From assembly GCF_010389155.1 (NCBI RefSeq), contig NC_057769.1:8866735-8930734 (forward strand): 64,000 nt of DNA, given 5' to 3'. Origin of the DNA: Erigeron canadensis (taxonomy: Eukaryota; Streptophyta; Magnoliopsida; Asterales; Asteraceae). The notes under the pieces were generated by a model, which saw only the letters and a list, made by a program, of their open reading frames with translations, ran no database searches and had not been told where the DNA came from. Shown piece after piece: positions 22,705 through 34,430 of the stretch (positions are counted from its first letter, which is position 1; each line of letters begins with the position of its first letter). The position numbers and the translations under genes are program-made.

Positions 22705-23536
22705 TGCACAGATCAACAGCAAAACACGACCCAAACACCCCCAAAACCCCATTTTTGATTTCCAAGATGATTTGTGATGATCCAAAATCCGTTTTTATTC
22801 ATTGTTGGACATAATTAAACATAAACAAACATAACCCATCTCATAAACTCAAATGATAACATCAAATTCATGCCCAAAACGTTTGACCCATTTCTAAAAC
22901 CCTAATTTAACCCTAGTTGCATTTTGACCCGATTCATGACCCGAATTTACTTGAAATCAACTAGAAACAAGTTAATAAACATAAAATGATGATTATGGAA
23001 TGAGTTTGGCTTACCAAAACTTCCACCTAGTGCTCAAACCCGAAAATATGACACAAATGGATAACCCTTGCAACTTGAAACTCCAAACTTTGATATGAAG
23101 AAGATGAGATAAAGAGATGATGATTATTAAACTATTTCAACCTAAGAACATTATATGAGATAAGAATTAAATTAGGGAGAGAGAGAGAGAGGTGAGTGTA
23201 TTTGTGTGTGTTTGCATTTCATAGAGAGAAGGGGGATAAGAAAATGAATGAATGAATGGATAAATGGATAGGTGGATGTAAGAGTTGGGAAGGGATAAGG
23301 TTGAGTCAAGTCTTGGATCATGGGTTGTGGTTGACCCATGTGTTGACCCATCACATTAACTAGTTAAATTAAGTATCCGTCAAGCATCGAGTCACATAAT
23401 AAGTCGGCCAATCGACCCGTCAAACACGTTATCTAGTCTTAATTATAACTCGAAATGAACTTGTTCATGTCATTAAATAGGATAGTCAAAATACATGTAT
23501 AGTCAAACGGTCAAATGTTGCGGTTGTTACATATAT

Positions 23537-24059
23537 CTTCTTAATAAGTAATTTAATAACTTTTTAAAAAACCTTAAAATATGATAAATATAAGTCATTC
23601 ATTCCTTTTCTTAATCTCATTCATTGATTCTACTAAATGTTATGATCGATTTCATAGTTAAAAAGATTTATCATTTTTTTATATAAATATTTTAAATGAT
23701 TAATTAAATTAACTACTAATTAATAACCAGGTGGCTCAATCTTAATCCCCTGCTTTAAAAAAACAAAGCATAGGTTTTAAAAAACAACATTCTAGCAAAA
23801 AGTTTTAAAAAATAAAATTTTAAAAGTTATACCTTAAAGTATTTAAATCCAATTAAAATATAAAAATTAATAAATAAAGATAAAACAAAAACTTTAAAGA
23901 TAATGGTTTAGCTAAAAACAATCATAATCAAATTACTTATATTAATCAAAACTATATGACAATTCAATCAAAACTAAAATTGAAAAGTTATAAATTTAAA
24001 AGGAATAAAATGTAATGTGAAAATCAAAAAGCAAAAGATACACAAAAGAAAATGAGAAT
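23537..24059. other. AT-rich intergenic stretch, no gene
   Basis: No coding frame and no repeat terminus was recognised. Confidence 0.5.
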
Positions 24060-24067
24060 GTTTGAAC

Positions 24068-24369
24068 TAGGCATGAACAAATAACCCGAAAACTTAAAAT
24101 CTGCCTCATGTCCGTCTGAATCCATTTCGAGCCGAACTTACGGAGAGCTTATTGGGCCGGGTTTCGGAGAAAGTCGGGCCGGGTTTTGACATGTGCTGAA
24201 AAATGATGAGCAAATGTCCCGAAAACCCGAGACCTATCTCAGGTCTGCCCTAATGCGACCCAATCGACCTGTCTGGGAGCTTAACGAGTCGAGCTTCGGT
24301 TCTGGTTTTCGTGCATATCGTCAAGTTTTGGTTTTTACCAGGCCGGGTTTTGACCTGTGCTCATGCCTT
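24068..24369. mobile_element. hAT-type MITE with GGCATGARCA ends
   Basis: The element starts TAGGCATGAACAA and ends TGCTCATGCCTT. It is flanked by the 8-bp duplication GTTTGAAC (24060-24067 and 24370-24377). The interior is rich in GGCCGGGTTT and CCCGAAAAC, and has no transposase. Confidence 0.75.
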
Positions 24370-24377
24370 GTTTGAAC

Positions 24378-25100
24378 GAATGAACTCTTATCTAATAAGA
24401 AGTCAAACCACCTTATTTAAGTTACTTGTTTGTTTAAATCTAGCGGTTATGTTATTTATATTAAAATAACATGTAAATAAAAAAAGTATACACATCTATT
24501 TTCAATAAAGACTTCCAACGAAAAATCTAGGAGTTGTTAATAATATGCATAAAAAACTTATACCTTTCATAACAAAAAGTCACCACCTATAAAAACTACT
24601 ACTACTATAAAAAAAGTAAATTTAAAAATATCATTAAAAATATGAACTTTTAGATGAATTTAAAACTTAATTTATAACTTTTAAATCTTGTTTAAGATGT
24701 TATAAATATTTTAAAATTTGGTCAATATAAAAATAATATATTTAATGATTAGTAAATTAAAGCTTACGTCACACCATGTGATGTGCTTATTTATGTTTTT
24801 ATGAAAGCTTAATATGTTTTAATATGTTTGATTTGCATATTATGCGGGAATATAATCTATAATTAACAAATAAATATAAAAATCAATACGAACTTTTATA
24901 TAATACGAATATTTTTAAAGTTTTGATTTCATATAAAAATAATATAAGTAATGATTAGTAAATTATTTATGATGCATGCTTTAATTAAAAAGAAATTTAA
25001 AAATAAATTCATTAAATAAATAAAATCACATTATATAATTAAAAAGAAAAACATAAAATTAAATAGATGTTATATGATATCGGAATTAGGGTGGACATTA
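24378..25100. other. AT-rich intergenic stretch, no gene
   Basis: It is very AT-rich. A short segment (ATAAAAATAATATA, then TAATGATTAGTAAATTA) is repeated near 24729 and 24933. No gene was seen. Confidence 0.5.
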
Positions 25101-25440
25101 CTAGCATCGTTTAAAGGATTCTTAATGTGAACTGATGAGATCACGATACCATCATCCTTGATAATCATGTTATGCAAAACAACACATGCATACATGGTGT
25201 TAATGACTTTTTCTTTCTTCCTCATTCATGTTGGTCGTCCTAGGATAACCCACTTGTTCTTCTGAAGCCCAGATTAATGCTCGTTTAATGCCTTTTTTTC
25301 ATGAACTCTTGGAGTCTTTTCATTACCTTTTCTTTATGATCGAACATTGGGTCCCCTCGATAGTAGCCTTGATTGTAATGTCAGCTGTTTACACTATAGC
25401 CTTGCTCACGTACGAGCCCTCCCATAGGGAATTGAATAAA
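25100..25440 (-). pseudogene. Relic of a PIF/Harbinger transposase (C-terminal part)
   Basis: On the minus strand, fragments in shifting frames resemble the end of the Harbinger/ALP1-type nuclease. YNQGYYRGDP (about 25350-25380) recalls the conserved YxxxYYL(A/T)DGIYP segment. VINTMYACVVLHNMIIKDDG (about 25148-25207) matches the C-terminal helix with the invariant LHNM. Stops and frameshifts separate them, so the gene is dead. Nothing suggests a domesticated gene. Confidence 0.55.
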
Positions 25441-25903
25441 CAATAATGACGATTTTTTGAACTGACTTGAAACTTCTTAATTCGTCTTTTCCACGTCAAC
25501 ACTCTCTGGAAACCATATAAATCTGGATTTAATATCTTCAATGATTTTTAAAAACAAGAACTCGAACGTGCGCTAGAGTTAGACGTACATCGATGATTCG
25601 TTATCTGGACGTGTGTTTTTAAGTTGAGTGTATGTTTTGGAAATCGTGGATGATAGCTTCGAGAAAATGTTCGTCTCGTTGGAAATTTTTGATGTGAATA
25701 TTAGATCTTAAAATGTATGTACGTGTTTTATGAAGAATTGTACATATAGAATGTGTGTTTTTAATTAAGTTGAGTGTATATGTGTTTTGGATGGAGTTTA
25801 TTATACATATACGACATAATAAACAGCCAGCACGCTGCTCCAACATTCACTAGCTCCCAACAATCCAGAAAGATCGAGACACTATCAACGTTCCATTCCA
25901 TCG

Positions 25904-27591
25904 TGACTCAGTGAAAGAAAAGAGATAAATCATTATATGAGAAAAAAAAGATAAATAACTGAAACCTGTTGATTCTAAGAATACTCAGGAACAATTCTTC
26001 TAAATTATCGTTGATTCACAAATCACAATGAATACCAACAACTTAGGAAATTTCACACAATGTGTATAGGGAGGAAAGAAAACTTTTCATATCATTATCA
26101 AAAAAACTGATTACTAACACATATTACATCTCAATTTATAGTAGAAAAAGAAACCGAAACATTTAATATATTAAATTAAATAGTAGAAAATAAAGAGTTT
26201 TAGACATAACCACATCAATCTAGATGTTTTCGCATCATTCTCCTTCTATTCAAAAAGAACTCGACCTCAAGTCTTGTCTTCAGACTAAAACCACCTGCAT
26301 CGAAAGCGATAAGAAAATCATATTTATTTAGCTCCACCATTCGAACTGAATTGCTTCCATCATTCTCTTTAAGCCCATAATAATCTAGTAATATTTCTTG
26401 TTGGTCAACTCTATTTTGTACGGCGGCTCTTAAAATTGAATCGGTGATATCGTCATTTGTATGAAACCAACCACTAGAGCTATTAGGTTCTTTTGGATAT
26501 TCATGCCAACCACTAATTTGTATGGAAAAAAGCAACCGATGTTTAAGATTTTCATCCTCACATAAGTCCATATAAAATATAGTATGAATCAATTCCCATT
26601 TATCAAGCATATCTTTATTGTTAGAAACCAATATATTTTCCTGTCTTTTAAAATTCACTCTATTAATTTCCCCCATAAACTTTTGTTTGATCAAAAGATT
26701 TGAATTAATCATCATCAGTTGCATATGTCGACAATTGTGAGTCAACAATCAAACTCTTCAATTCTTCCAGCATGTAAGATAGATCTACAGTGTTAGTCCC
26801 CCAATTGATTGTCACCACAGTAGAAATTCCATTGTCACCATTCTTGACCAATGCATTATCTCCACCCAATCCACCACTTTCTTCAAAAACTGCAGCACTT
26901 TCAAAAATTCATAGCTCTTTGTAGAAAACTCTAATCGAAAATCCCAACGGTCAGACCGTGATTCAATGAGTCTTGAACAACATATTCATAAATCAGAGAG
27001 ATCCAACGGTGAACGAATCTGTACCGCTTTTTTTCCCGCAACTGCGCAAGGCTGTACGAAAATAAGCGGATTCTCGAATATTTTTCGAGTTGGCATGTGA
27101 TCTTTTTCATTGATCTTCTCATCATATGGACAATTACTAGACCCGAACGAAAGATAGCATTTTTCATCCTTGTATTCATCATACATAGGTGGATAATCAT
27201 AGATTATATCGTTACTATGAGACATCTTGAACAGGATTTTCGACTCTGTTACCAAACTGACGCAGCGAGAAAAAAGAGATAAATCGTTATATGAGAAAAA
27301 AAAGATAAATAACTGAAACTTGTTGATCTTAAGAATACCCAGGAACAATTCTTCTAAATTATCATTGATTCACAATGAATACTGACAACTTAGGAAATTT
27401 CACACACTAAACACACAATGTGTATAGGGAGGAAAGAAAACTTTTCATATCATTATCAAAAAAATTGATTGCTAACACATATTACATCCCAATTTATAGT
27501 AGAAAAAGAAACCGAAACATTTAATATATTAAATTAAATAGTGGAAAATAAAGAGTTTTGGACATAACCACATCTTGATGTTTCCGCATCA
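25904..27591 (-). mobile_element. Second member of the small non-autonomous LTR family
   Basis: Two 334-bp direct repeats, 27258-27591 (5' LTR on the minus strand) and 25904-26237 (3' LTR), both run TGATGC... to ...GTCA. Flanks CATCG (25899-25903) and CACCG (27592-27596) look like a target duplication with one change. The primer binding site is TGGTAACAGAG (27254-27244), and a purine tract (AGAAGGAGAA) precedes the 3' LTR. Length, layout and interior ORF match the element at 7886-9582, but here both LTRs are normal direct repeats. The LTRs differ by several substitutions and small indels, so the insertion is not recent. Confidence 0.85.
26215..27226 (-). pseudogene. Interior ORF of the second small LTR element, disrupted
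   Basis: The frame starts at the ATG near 27224 (MSHSNDIIYDYPP), 18 bases after the primer binding site, and runs to a stop at 26986. After a break, coding continues at 26748-26215, ending LEVEFFLNRRR next to the purine tract. The second part shares KWELIHTIFYMDLCEDE and GWHE with the relative at 8982-9296. The product is acidic, with no gag, zinc-knuckle or pol motif recognised. The role is unknown; it may be a family-specific accessory or highly diverged structural protein. Confidence 0.55.
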
Positions 27592-27596
27592 CACCG

Positions 27597-28229
27597 GCTA
27601 CATAGGAGCGATTTCGTTTACCAAACACCGAGCCGATACTTGCCGAAAAATAGGGGGTCGGGAAGCCGATGTGCCAATACTTTGCCGAGGGATCAGGAAA
27701 CAAAGAAAAAAATAAAAACCGAACATGCCCATTATCCTTATTGGTATATTATGGGATGTAATAGTAGTTATCTTGTATGAAGCTGAAAAGTTGAGAGTAA
27801 AAAAACAAAAAAGAAAAGGATTAAGGATAAGAAGGTCGTGTGCAGTGTGCTTACATAATATGATCTTAATATTTTAGTATAATTACATTGTCTTATAGCT
27901 ATTTCTTTCCTCTTCACCTCATGATCTAAAAGTCTATGGTTGGTGGTGTCGTGACTTAAGCAGGATGTCCTATTTTAGCATTTATTATTCTTGCGCACAC
28001 AAACATATATACGATGCTGATAGAAGTGGGAAAATGTGTGTCCGCTACCAAGTTGATGTAACCAAAGCTTATTTATCATTTGATAATTTTATTTTTAACA
28101 TTATAAAGCTTTTCTCAGATATATCCTAGGGTGTAGTTTGATAATAGATATAAGCTTAATAAAAATAAAAAAATATATATATACATTGCAGGGTTAATAA
28201 AATATGGAGTGCACCTAATGTACGTATAG
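27597..28229. other. Intergenic stretch, no gene
   Basis: A GC-richer patch at 27592-27715 with CCGAGCCGATACTTGCCG is unassigned. The rest is AT-rich. No gene was seen. Confidence 0.4.
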
Positions 28230-28605
28230 AGAGAGAGATTCTTTATTTTGGGAACTATTTTTTTTTTTTAAGAATTACGAGAACTCTTAACTTATATATT
28301 TGTTCACATGTTTTTTTTGTTCATTCACATGTGAAATGATATAAAAATATATGTTGTAGAAGAAACTTTTTTAAGAAACCTTCAAAGTAGCTTTTTTATG
28401 AACTTGTAAATAAATTTGTTCACGTTTTTTGTTCACATGTGATAAACGACTATATAAAAGGTTTTAAAAAAAAAATATCTTCTACAACATATATTTTTAT
28501 AACGTTTCACATGTGAATAAATAAAAAAAACATGTGATCAAATATGAATTTTAAGAGTTCTCACTGTTCTTAAAAAAATGGGTTTTCAAAATAAATGTCC
28601 CATAT
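28230..28605. mobile_element. Fold-back MITE
   Basis: Arms of more than 120 bp are reverse complements. The left arm has GAGAACTCTTAA, TTCACATGTGAA and ATATATGTTGTAGAAGA. The right arm has the same blocks in reverse order and orientation. The whole could form a long hairpin and has no coding capacity. The outer ends (TTTATTTTGGGAA and the GGGACATTTATTTTG complement) are approximate. Confidence 0.7.
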
Positions 28606-29026
28606 ATATATAACCGACCTACTATATGATATTTGAAGGTAAGAAAACTCGAATAAAAAACCATTTCGATAATTTCGACAACTTGATTCAAATGTCATCA
28701 AGTCTTACCAACGTTATAATAATATCGGACCAACATAAAACACAACATGGGAGGTTTTAGGCAATTTATCAATGATAGTGAAAAATCATATAATTATCGA
28801 AATCTATTCCAGTAAAATGAATGAATCCGATAATGCAAGACGGATTATAACTATTGATATTTGGATTTGGAGCCTTAGAGGCATGGAGTGATGGAGCCTT
28901 ACGGATTCAAAAACAAGGGCTGTAATTGGGCCTCAAAGCTAGCCCAGCATAAGATTAAGATTACTGTTAGGATTTGGGGCATTCGGATTATATCTTAATT
29001 AATTAATTATACATTTAGTCATGTTA

Positions 29027-29272
29027 CTAGATTTTAGACCCGTGTCCAACGTTGGACACGGGGTTTATGATATTATCAATATTAGATTTGATACATTTAT
29101 TTCATAAAAGCTTATAATTTTGAAAGTACACGGTTTTAAGTGTTATACTTTGCAAATTGTAGTACAATAATCACAAGTTCGTCAATATCATTATTAGCTG
29201 AGACATATTGATGAAATTATTTGCCGTAGTCGTTCCATAAGGCACATGCTATTACAATTCCACTATTATAGA
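29027..29272 (-). mobile_element. Helitron-like element ending in a perfect 24-bp palindrome
   Basis: On the minus strand the sequence ends with a palindrome (29039-29062, half-site CCCGTGTCCAAC), then TCTAAAAT and CTAG followed by T. That is the layout of a Helitron 3' terminus. The 5' end was placed at ATCTATAATAGTGG on the minus strand (29272) by analogy with others in the window, and is tentative. Confidence 0.5.
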
Positions 29273-29730
29273 TAACTAAGAATTGAAATATAAAAAAAAT
29301 TTGTGATCATGTACTTGACATTTAAGTATATGTCTTTGATCGTGATGCGGACACAAAACACGAATAGGTTTAAAGAATGAAAATCCTCAATTTTTCCGTC
29401 GCTCCGATTGCAGCCAATCTTCCTAACCGAACACGTGTCCCGTTTTTTCTATTTCATCCCATTTCATTCCGGAGCAGGCGGCTAATCCCCGCTTCTTCCA
29501 TCTCGCATCGGTTTTGCCGTATCGACAAAGTACTCCACGATAATCTGAGCGTATACCGTGGAGACCATACGTACAATCACCCGTCCTATGATAATTAGAT
29601 AACAAATATGATTGTTTTTATATTATTTGACAACAATTAGGACTCTTGATTTGAGTGACAATTGTAATTTTAAAAAATTAAATTTAAATAACTTTTGTAA
29701 CTTTTTTAAAAAAAATTAAAAAAACACCTC
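29273..29730. other. Intergenic; small GC-richer patch with an uncertain frame
   Basis: A GC-richer island at about 29377-29595 contains a 73-codon frame with no recognisable domain. It may be a captured gene fragment, but nothing supports expression. Confidence 0.25.
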
Positions 29731-30222
29731 AAGTTGATGGCTAAAAATAAATGTAAATTAAGTATTCAGGCTTAAAAAGTGTAAATTAATGATACTTTTT
29801 CTACAAATTAATATAAATACTGATATAATAATATATTTGGATAACGATTATTAAAATTTTTAGTTTATAGCTAATCTAAATGATGACATAAGCGATAGTC
29901 AATTTGATAAAATTGAGCAATTTGATTGGTTAATAAGTCATTAGTTCAACTGTCTTATAAGTTGATGGCTAAAAATAAATATAAATTAAGTATTCAGGGT
30001 TAAAAAGTGTAAATTATTGATGGAAAACAAAAAAAGTGTAAATTAATGAGACTTTTCTATAAATTGTGAAATTAATATAAATACTAATATAATAATATAT
30101 TTGGGTAATGATTATTAAAACTTTGAATTTATAGTTAAGCTAAATGATGACATAAGCGATAGTAAATTTGATGAAATTGAACGATTTGATTGGTTAATAA
30201 ATCATTAGTTCAACTGTTTTAT
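29731..30222. repeat. Tandem duplication of a unit of about 230-260 bp
   Basis: Copy 1 is 29731-29958 and copy 2 is 29959-30222. Both run from AAGTTGATGGCTAAAAATAA to GTTCAACTG(T)CTTAT-type ends. Copy 2 carries an extra stretch of about 25 bp containing GGAAAACAAAAAAAG. Several substitutions separate them. No coding sequence. Confidence 0.75.
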
Positions 30223-30250
30223 AGTATATATTAAGATTAAGATATAGTTA

Positions 30251-30399
30251 AGGCATGTTTGGCAAAGCTAGCTGGTAGCTGTAGCTGAACTTTTTTTTTA
30301 CATATTTTGATGTTTGATAGAAAAGTTGTAGATTTTAATAAAATGTATAAAATGACATAAAGAACATTGATAAAAAAAAATACTTAACATTAAACTTAA

Positions 30400-30430
<31 letters not shown>

Positions 30431-30890
30431 TCTTAATCAAATAAAAGTGATTATTATAATTAAATAAAATAGTCATTTGACAAAATTACGAGTGTAACTT
30501 AAAAGTTATGTTGCTATAGCCTACATATATTTGTTTATAAAATATACTTTTTTTTTGTTTAATAAGTGTAGTACTTCTGTCAATATTCTAAATGTAAAAA
30601 CTAAAAAGCGTACTCCTATAACTCATGTTGCATATAAGTAAAAAGAGTGTAGGATTGTAGGTACAGTAAAAAGCATGAAGCCTCGAAGATTCTTACAATA
30701 TTTAAAGGATATTTAAGTAGTTTGACATGGTGTAGCTACATTCAAACGCAAGGCAATGTAGTGTTTACAAAAGGAGCTTTTTGACTAATTTTAAAAGGTG
30801 AAGCTCTTGTCACCAAATGAAGCTTTATACTGGATGAAAGTTTTTTTTTAAAAGCTTGAAGCGGCTAAAAGCTACCAACCAAACATATCT
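30251..30890. mobile_element. Tourist-like (PIF/Harbinger) MITE
   Basis: Inverted ends AGGCATGTTTGGC and ACCAAACATATCT are flanked by TTA on both sides (30248-30250 and 30891-30893), the standard Harbinger target. Subterminal repeats (AGCTGGTAGCTGTAGC against AGCGGCTAAAAGCTACC) extend the homology. The 640-bp interior is non-coding. Confidence 0.7.
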
Positions 30891-30999
30891 TTATACTTGG
30901 GTTAAATTTTCAACTTTTTGAAATTGGAAAATTACAATCATTTTAATTTAAATGGTTGAATTACCTTGACATTATCACTGTTGGGGTTATATGGATACC

Positions 31000-33900
31000 A
31001 ATTCGGTGCATGAGATCAAACGGTTCCTATCAATCTACCATTTTTGTTTATTTCTCATGGTTTGGGATGTAACAAATGCTTCATGGTGATATTGGAATTG
31101 ATGGAAGTTTTTAGGCGGATATGCATATACCAACTTGTTCAGGACGTAATGGGGTACTATAGCCCGATGTAAACAACATCCATGGCAAGTGTCATTGTAA
31201 ACAACATGTATTTAACCATCATAGTGGGCGTTGCAGCCAGTACTGTTTATGACTCACTCAAGAGATAGGTCCGCCAGCTAACATAAATATATATCTAGAA
31301 GTAGATTTCTTATCGGAATCAGCAGATCCTATTACTTATAAGTCGTCACTTCTTCTATAAGTTAATGTGTAGTCTTTGGTCCTTTGCAGATATCGTAGAA
31401 CCTTTTAGTCGGCGATGTAAGCGATATCTGGACGAGAACAGACCTGAGCGTATGTAATGCTCCCGGCTACTTATGAGTAAGGTATCATCCTCATTTGTTC
31501 CTTTTCAATCTCAATGCTCGGACTTTGGAAACAATCACATATGTCTCCTTTTACTACTTGAGCTATAGTGGGTGTATAGTGTTGCATGTTGTGTTCAATC
31601 TAAGCCTTTTGAGAAAGACCAAGAACATCATTATGCCTGTCTAGATGTATTTCGATACCTATGACATAAGAGGCATCGCCGAGATCTTTCATGTCGAAAT
31701 TATGTGAAAGTATACACTTCGACTCATGCAACATATCCAAGTTGTTACTTGTAAGTAGAATATCATCCACGTATAAAACATGGATTGTAAAGTTACTCCC
31801 ACTGGTCTTGAGATAGGTGCAATGATACACTTGATTCTTTAGGAAGTCGTGTCTTTTTATGACTTCATCAAACTTAAGGTACCATTTTAGTGATGCTTGT
31901 TTCAACCCACATATGGACTAATTCAACTTGCAGATCATGTGTTATTTACCTTCTAAAATGAATCCTTCAGGTTGCCGCATGTATACGTTTTATTCCAAGT
32001 TTTCATTCAGGAAAGTGATCTTGACATCTATCTGATCTAATTATAAATCATAATGAGCTACGAATGCCATGACGATCCTTAAGGAATCTTTATGAGAGAC
32101 ATGAGAAAATGTCTCTTGATAATTGATTCCTTCCTTTTGAGTAAAGCCCTTATAGCGTTTGACGTTTTCATTCGGGTCTAATTTGGTTTTGAAGATCCGT
32201 TTACAACCTATAGGTTTGGATTCTTCAAGAAATCCAGCCATGTCCCAAACGTCTTTATGCTACATGGAATTAATCTCTTAAATCATGTCTTCGTTCCATT
32301 AAGTGGCCCGATTCTTATTAATGGCTTCTCAATAAGAGATAGGATCAGTAAGCTTTCCAATGTCCTCCACCTCAGTGAAATAAGTTATGAAATCATCAAA
32401 CCTTGTGGCCTTGCATAAGCTAGATGATCTCCCGAGTTGATTTTCAGGTTAAGGAAAATGCTTCAGCATTAATAGTTTCCTAATTAGGACCATTTTGATT
32501 GGGAGAAGGTGGATCAGTGATATTAGGAGCAACGTTGGGTACTAGAGGAATTATCGGAGGAGTAATAATAACCGACGAGTGGTTCCCCCCACTTTTTGTA
32601 CTTCTTGCAAATCTTAAGTTATGATTTTTCTTGTTCCAACCGATCTCTTAGTTCTCGAGAAACGTGGCATGTTGTGTGTCAATAATGCTAGTAGTGTGGG
32701 AAAAACAGTAAAACTTATAACCGATAAAGAAACATGTAAGAGCTTTAGGATACAGTTTCTTTAAGTTAGGGTTATAAAATTATGCTTTGCAAGACAACAT
32801 CATTCTTTCATATATTTTAGACTCAGATTCCTACCTCTCCAGATCTAATGAGGAATTTTATGGACAAAACTTGATGAAACCCTATTGAGTATATGAACGA
32901 CTGTTTTAAGGTCTCAGTCCAAACTAAAGTAGGTAAGTTAGTGTTGGCAAACATATTTTTCACCATATCCATTAAGGTTCTTTTTCTTCTTTTAGCAACA
33001 CAATTTTGTTGAAGAGAACCAGACATGGTATATTGGATAGTTTATGCCATGTTTCTTGATAAAGTTATGGAAAGGACTAGGAGCTACCAATATCAATATG
33101 TCTACCATAATACTAACATCCTCTATCTAATCTCACAACTTTTATCTTATGATCAAGTTGGTTTTAAACCAAAGTTTTAAGATCAATAAAAGTCTATAAG
33201 GGTTCAGATCAGATATAGGTGTATATAACACGAATAATAATTAATGAATGTAATAAATGATGTATGCCCAATGATGGATGCGAGATAGGAACCACTAAAG
33301 TCAGTGTGAATTATTTCCAAGAAGCTGGAACTTTTAGTGGCTTCTTTCTTATTCTCTTTATCCATTTTGCCTTTGAGACACTGAATACATGTTTCAAAAA
33401 TCACTAAAGTCAAGATAATGCATTATTCCATATTTTATGAGTCGTGTGATGCAAACTCATGAAATGTGGCCAAGACGTTTGTGCCACAACATGGAGGAAT
33501 TCTCTAATTGGTTAGGTGATTTTGTCTTTGTTTTAGTTATGTCATCAATATTACGAGACAACAAAGACTGTGAGAAATTATGACCAAGAGTCATCTCACC
33601 ATATAGTAATTGGAACATGAATAGTAAAGAAATCAAATATTACATTAAATAAGTTACCTTTCTTATCTAGCCATTCCTTGATATTAGGGCAATCTTTCTT
33701 ACTGTGCCCTTTGACACAGCAGAATTTACAGTTAGGATTGCTCGTCAAGAACTCAGAGCTAGAGGCAACTGCACTATGATTAGTCTTTTGAACTTAACTC
33801 GCAGTCTTATTACTGTTATTACCCTTACTCAAATTATTGGAATTAGCAGTGGTAGTAAGGTGAGCAGCTTCAGGTTAGCCCAACTTGAGGCGACCCTTTT

Positions 33901-34430
33901 CTTGCATACACATTGCAATTAATTCACTCATCGACGGGTTATCCTTCATAGAGTTATAGGTAATTTTGAAGGTGTCAAAAGGAGCAAGCAATGTGGTGAT
34001 TATAAAGTGCATAAGAAAATTGTCAGAGACTTTCATTTTATGACTCTTAAGCTTATGAGCCATGTCAGTCATCTTAACTATGTGTTCACGAACACTACTA
34101 TTTCCTTTGTATCTAAGCTACTCGTGTGCGCCTTAGACGTTTACTTGAAGTCATAGCTCCTCGGATACTGAGATTAATGGAGTTCTTGACCATCGTTAGT
34201 GACAAACGATTCGCCCTATCCTACTTTTAAAAATTCGCTTTCTGAGATGTGGAAAAGTTTGCAGTAATAGCAGTGGGTTCATTATGGCGAATGTCATTGT
34301 CAAGGTCTAGCATCTTCAAAGTTAGAGATAATTAATCTTTTCATGAAACAAAGTTTGCACCGGTAAGTGGCTCAATGCTTAGGTTAGGTACTATAGCGGA
34401 GATAGGGAAAATAAAATTTATGATACAAGC
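31000..34430 (-). pseudogene. Decayed Ty1/copia retrotransposon, all domains recognisable
   Basis: Reading the minus strand from high to low coordinates, a gag start resembling LSIEPLTGANFVS lies near 34380. A gag helical part lies at 34072-33875. A CCHC zinc knuckle (CKFCCVKGHSKKDC) lies near 33730-33690. The integrase core has IHTDFSGSY near 33310 and a VAKRRKRTLMDM segment near 33005. Reverse transcriptase has GCKRIFKTKLDPNE near 32210 and the YVDDILL active site near 31770. RNase H shows YLQRTKDYTLTYRRSDD and KSTSRYIFMLAGG near 31420-31265. This order (integrase before reverse transcriptase) defines copia. Many stops and frameshifts break it. LTRs were not identified with confidence; a degenerate primer site may lie near 34420. 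Confidence 0.8.

Larger units (their letters stand above)
19862..23531. mobile_element. Second solo LTR, interrupted by a hAT element
   Basis: It starts TGTAACACCCC and ends GGTTGTTACA, with short inverted ends (TGTAACA), and is flanked by the duplication TATAT (19857-19861 and 23532-23536). Removing the 832-bp hAT element and one 8-bp duplicate leaves about 2.83 kb. No retrotransposon protein frame adjoins it. Orientation could not be decided. Four related hairpin blocks lie at 20478-20990, and a run of TTGCGCCTCAAC-type short inverted repeats at about 21735-21855 recalls the GC palindromes of the solo LTR at 11096-13102. Confidence 0.65.

Noticed and set aside
22460..22777. Overlapping frames of about 100 codons on both strands
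   Set aside because: They lie across the GGGT/ACCC subterminal repeats of the hAT element and run past its end, with low complexity and no domain.
25619..25846. 75-codon minus-strand frame rich in I, T and H
   Set aside because: It consists of repeated TGTGTTTTTAAGTTGAGTGT phrases and has no family; probably a local duplication.
33704..33922. Plus-strand frame of 72 codons
   Set aside because: It is antisense to the gag zinc-knuckle region of the minus-strand copia relic.
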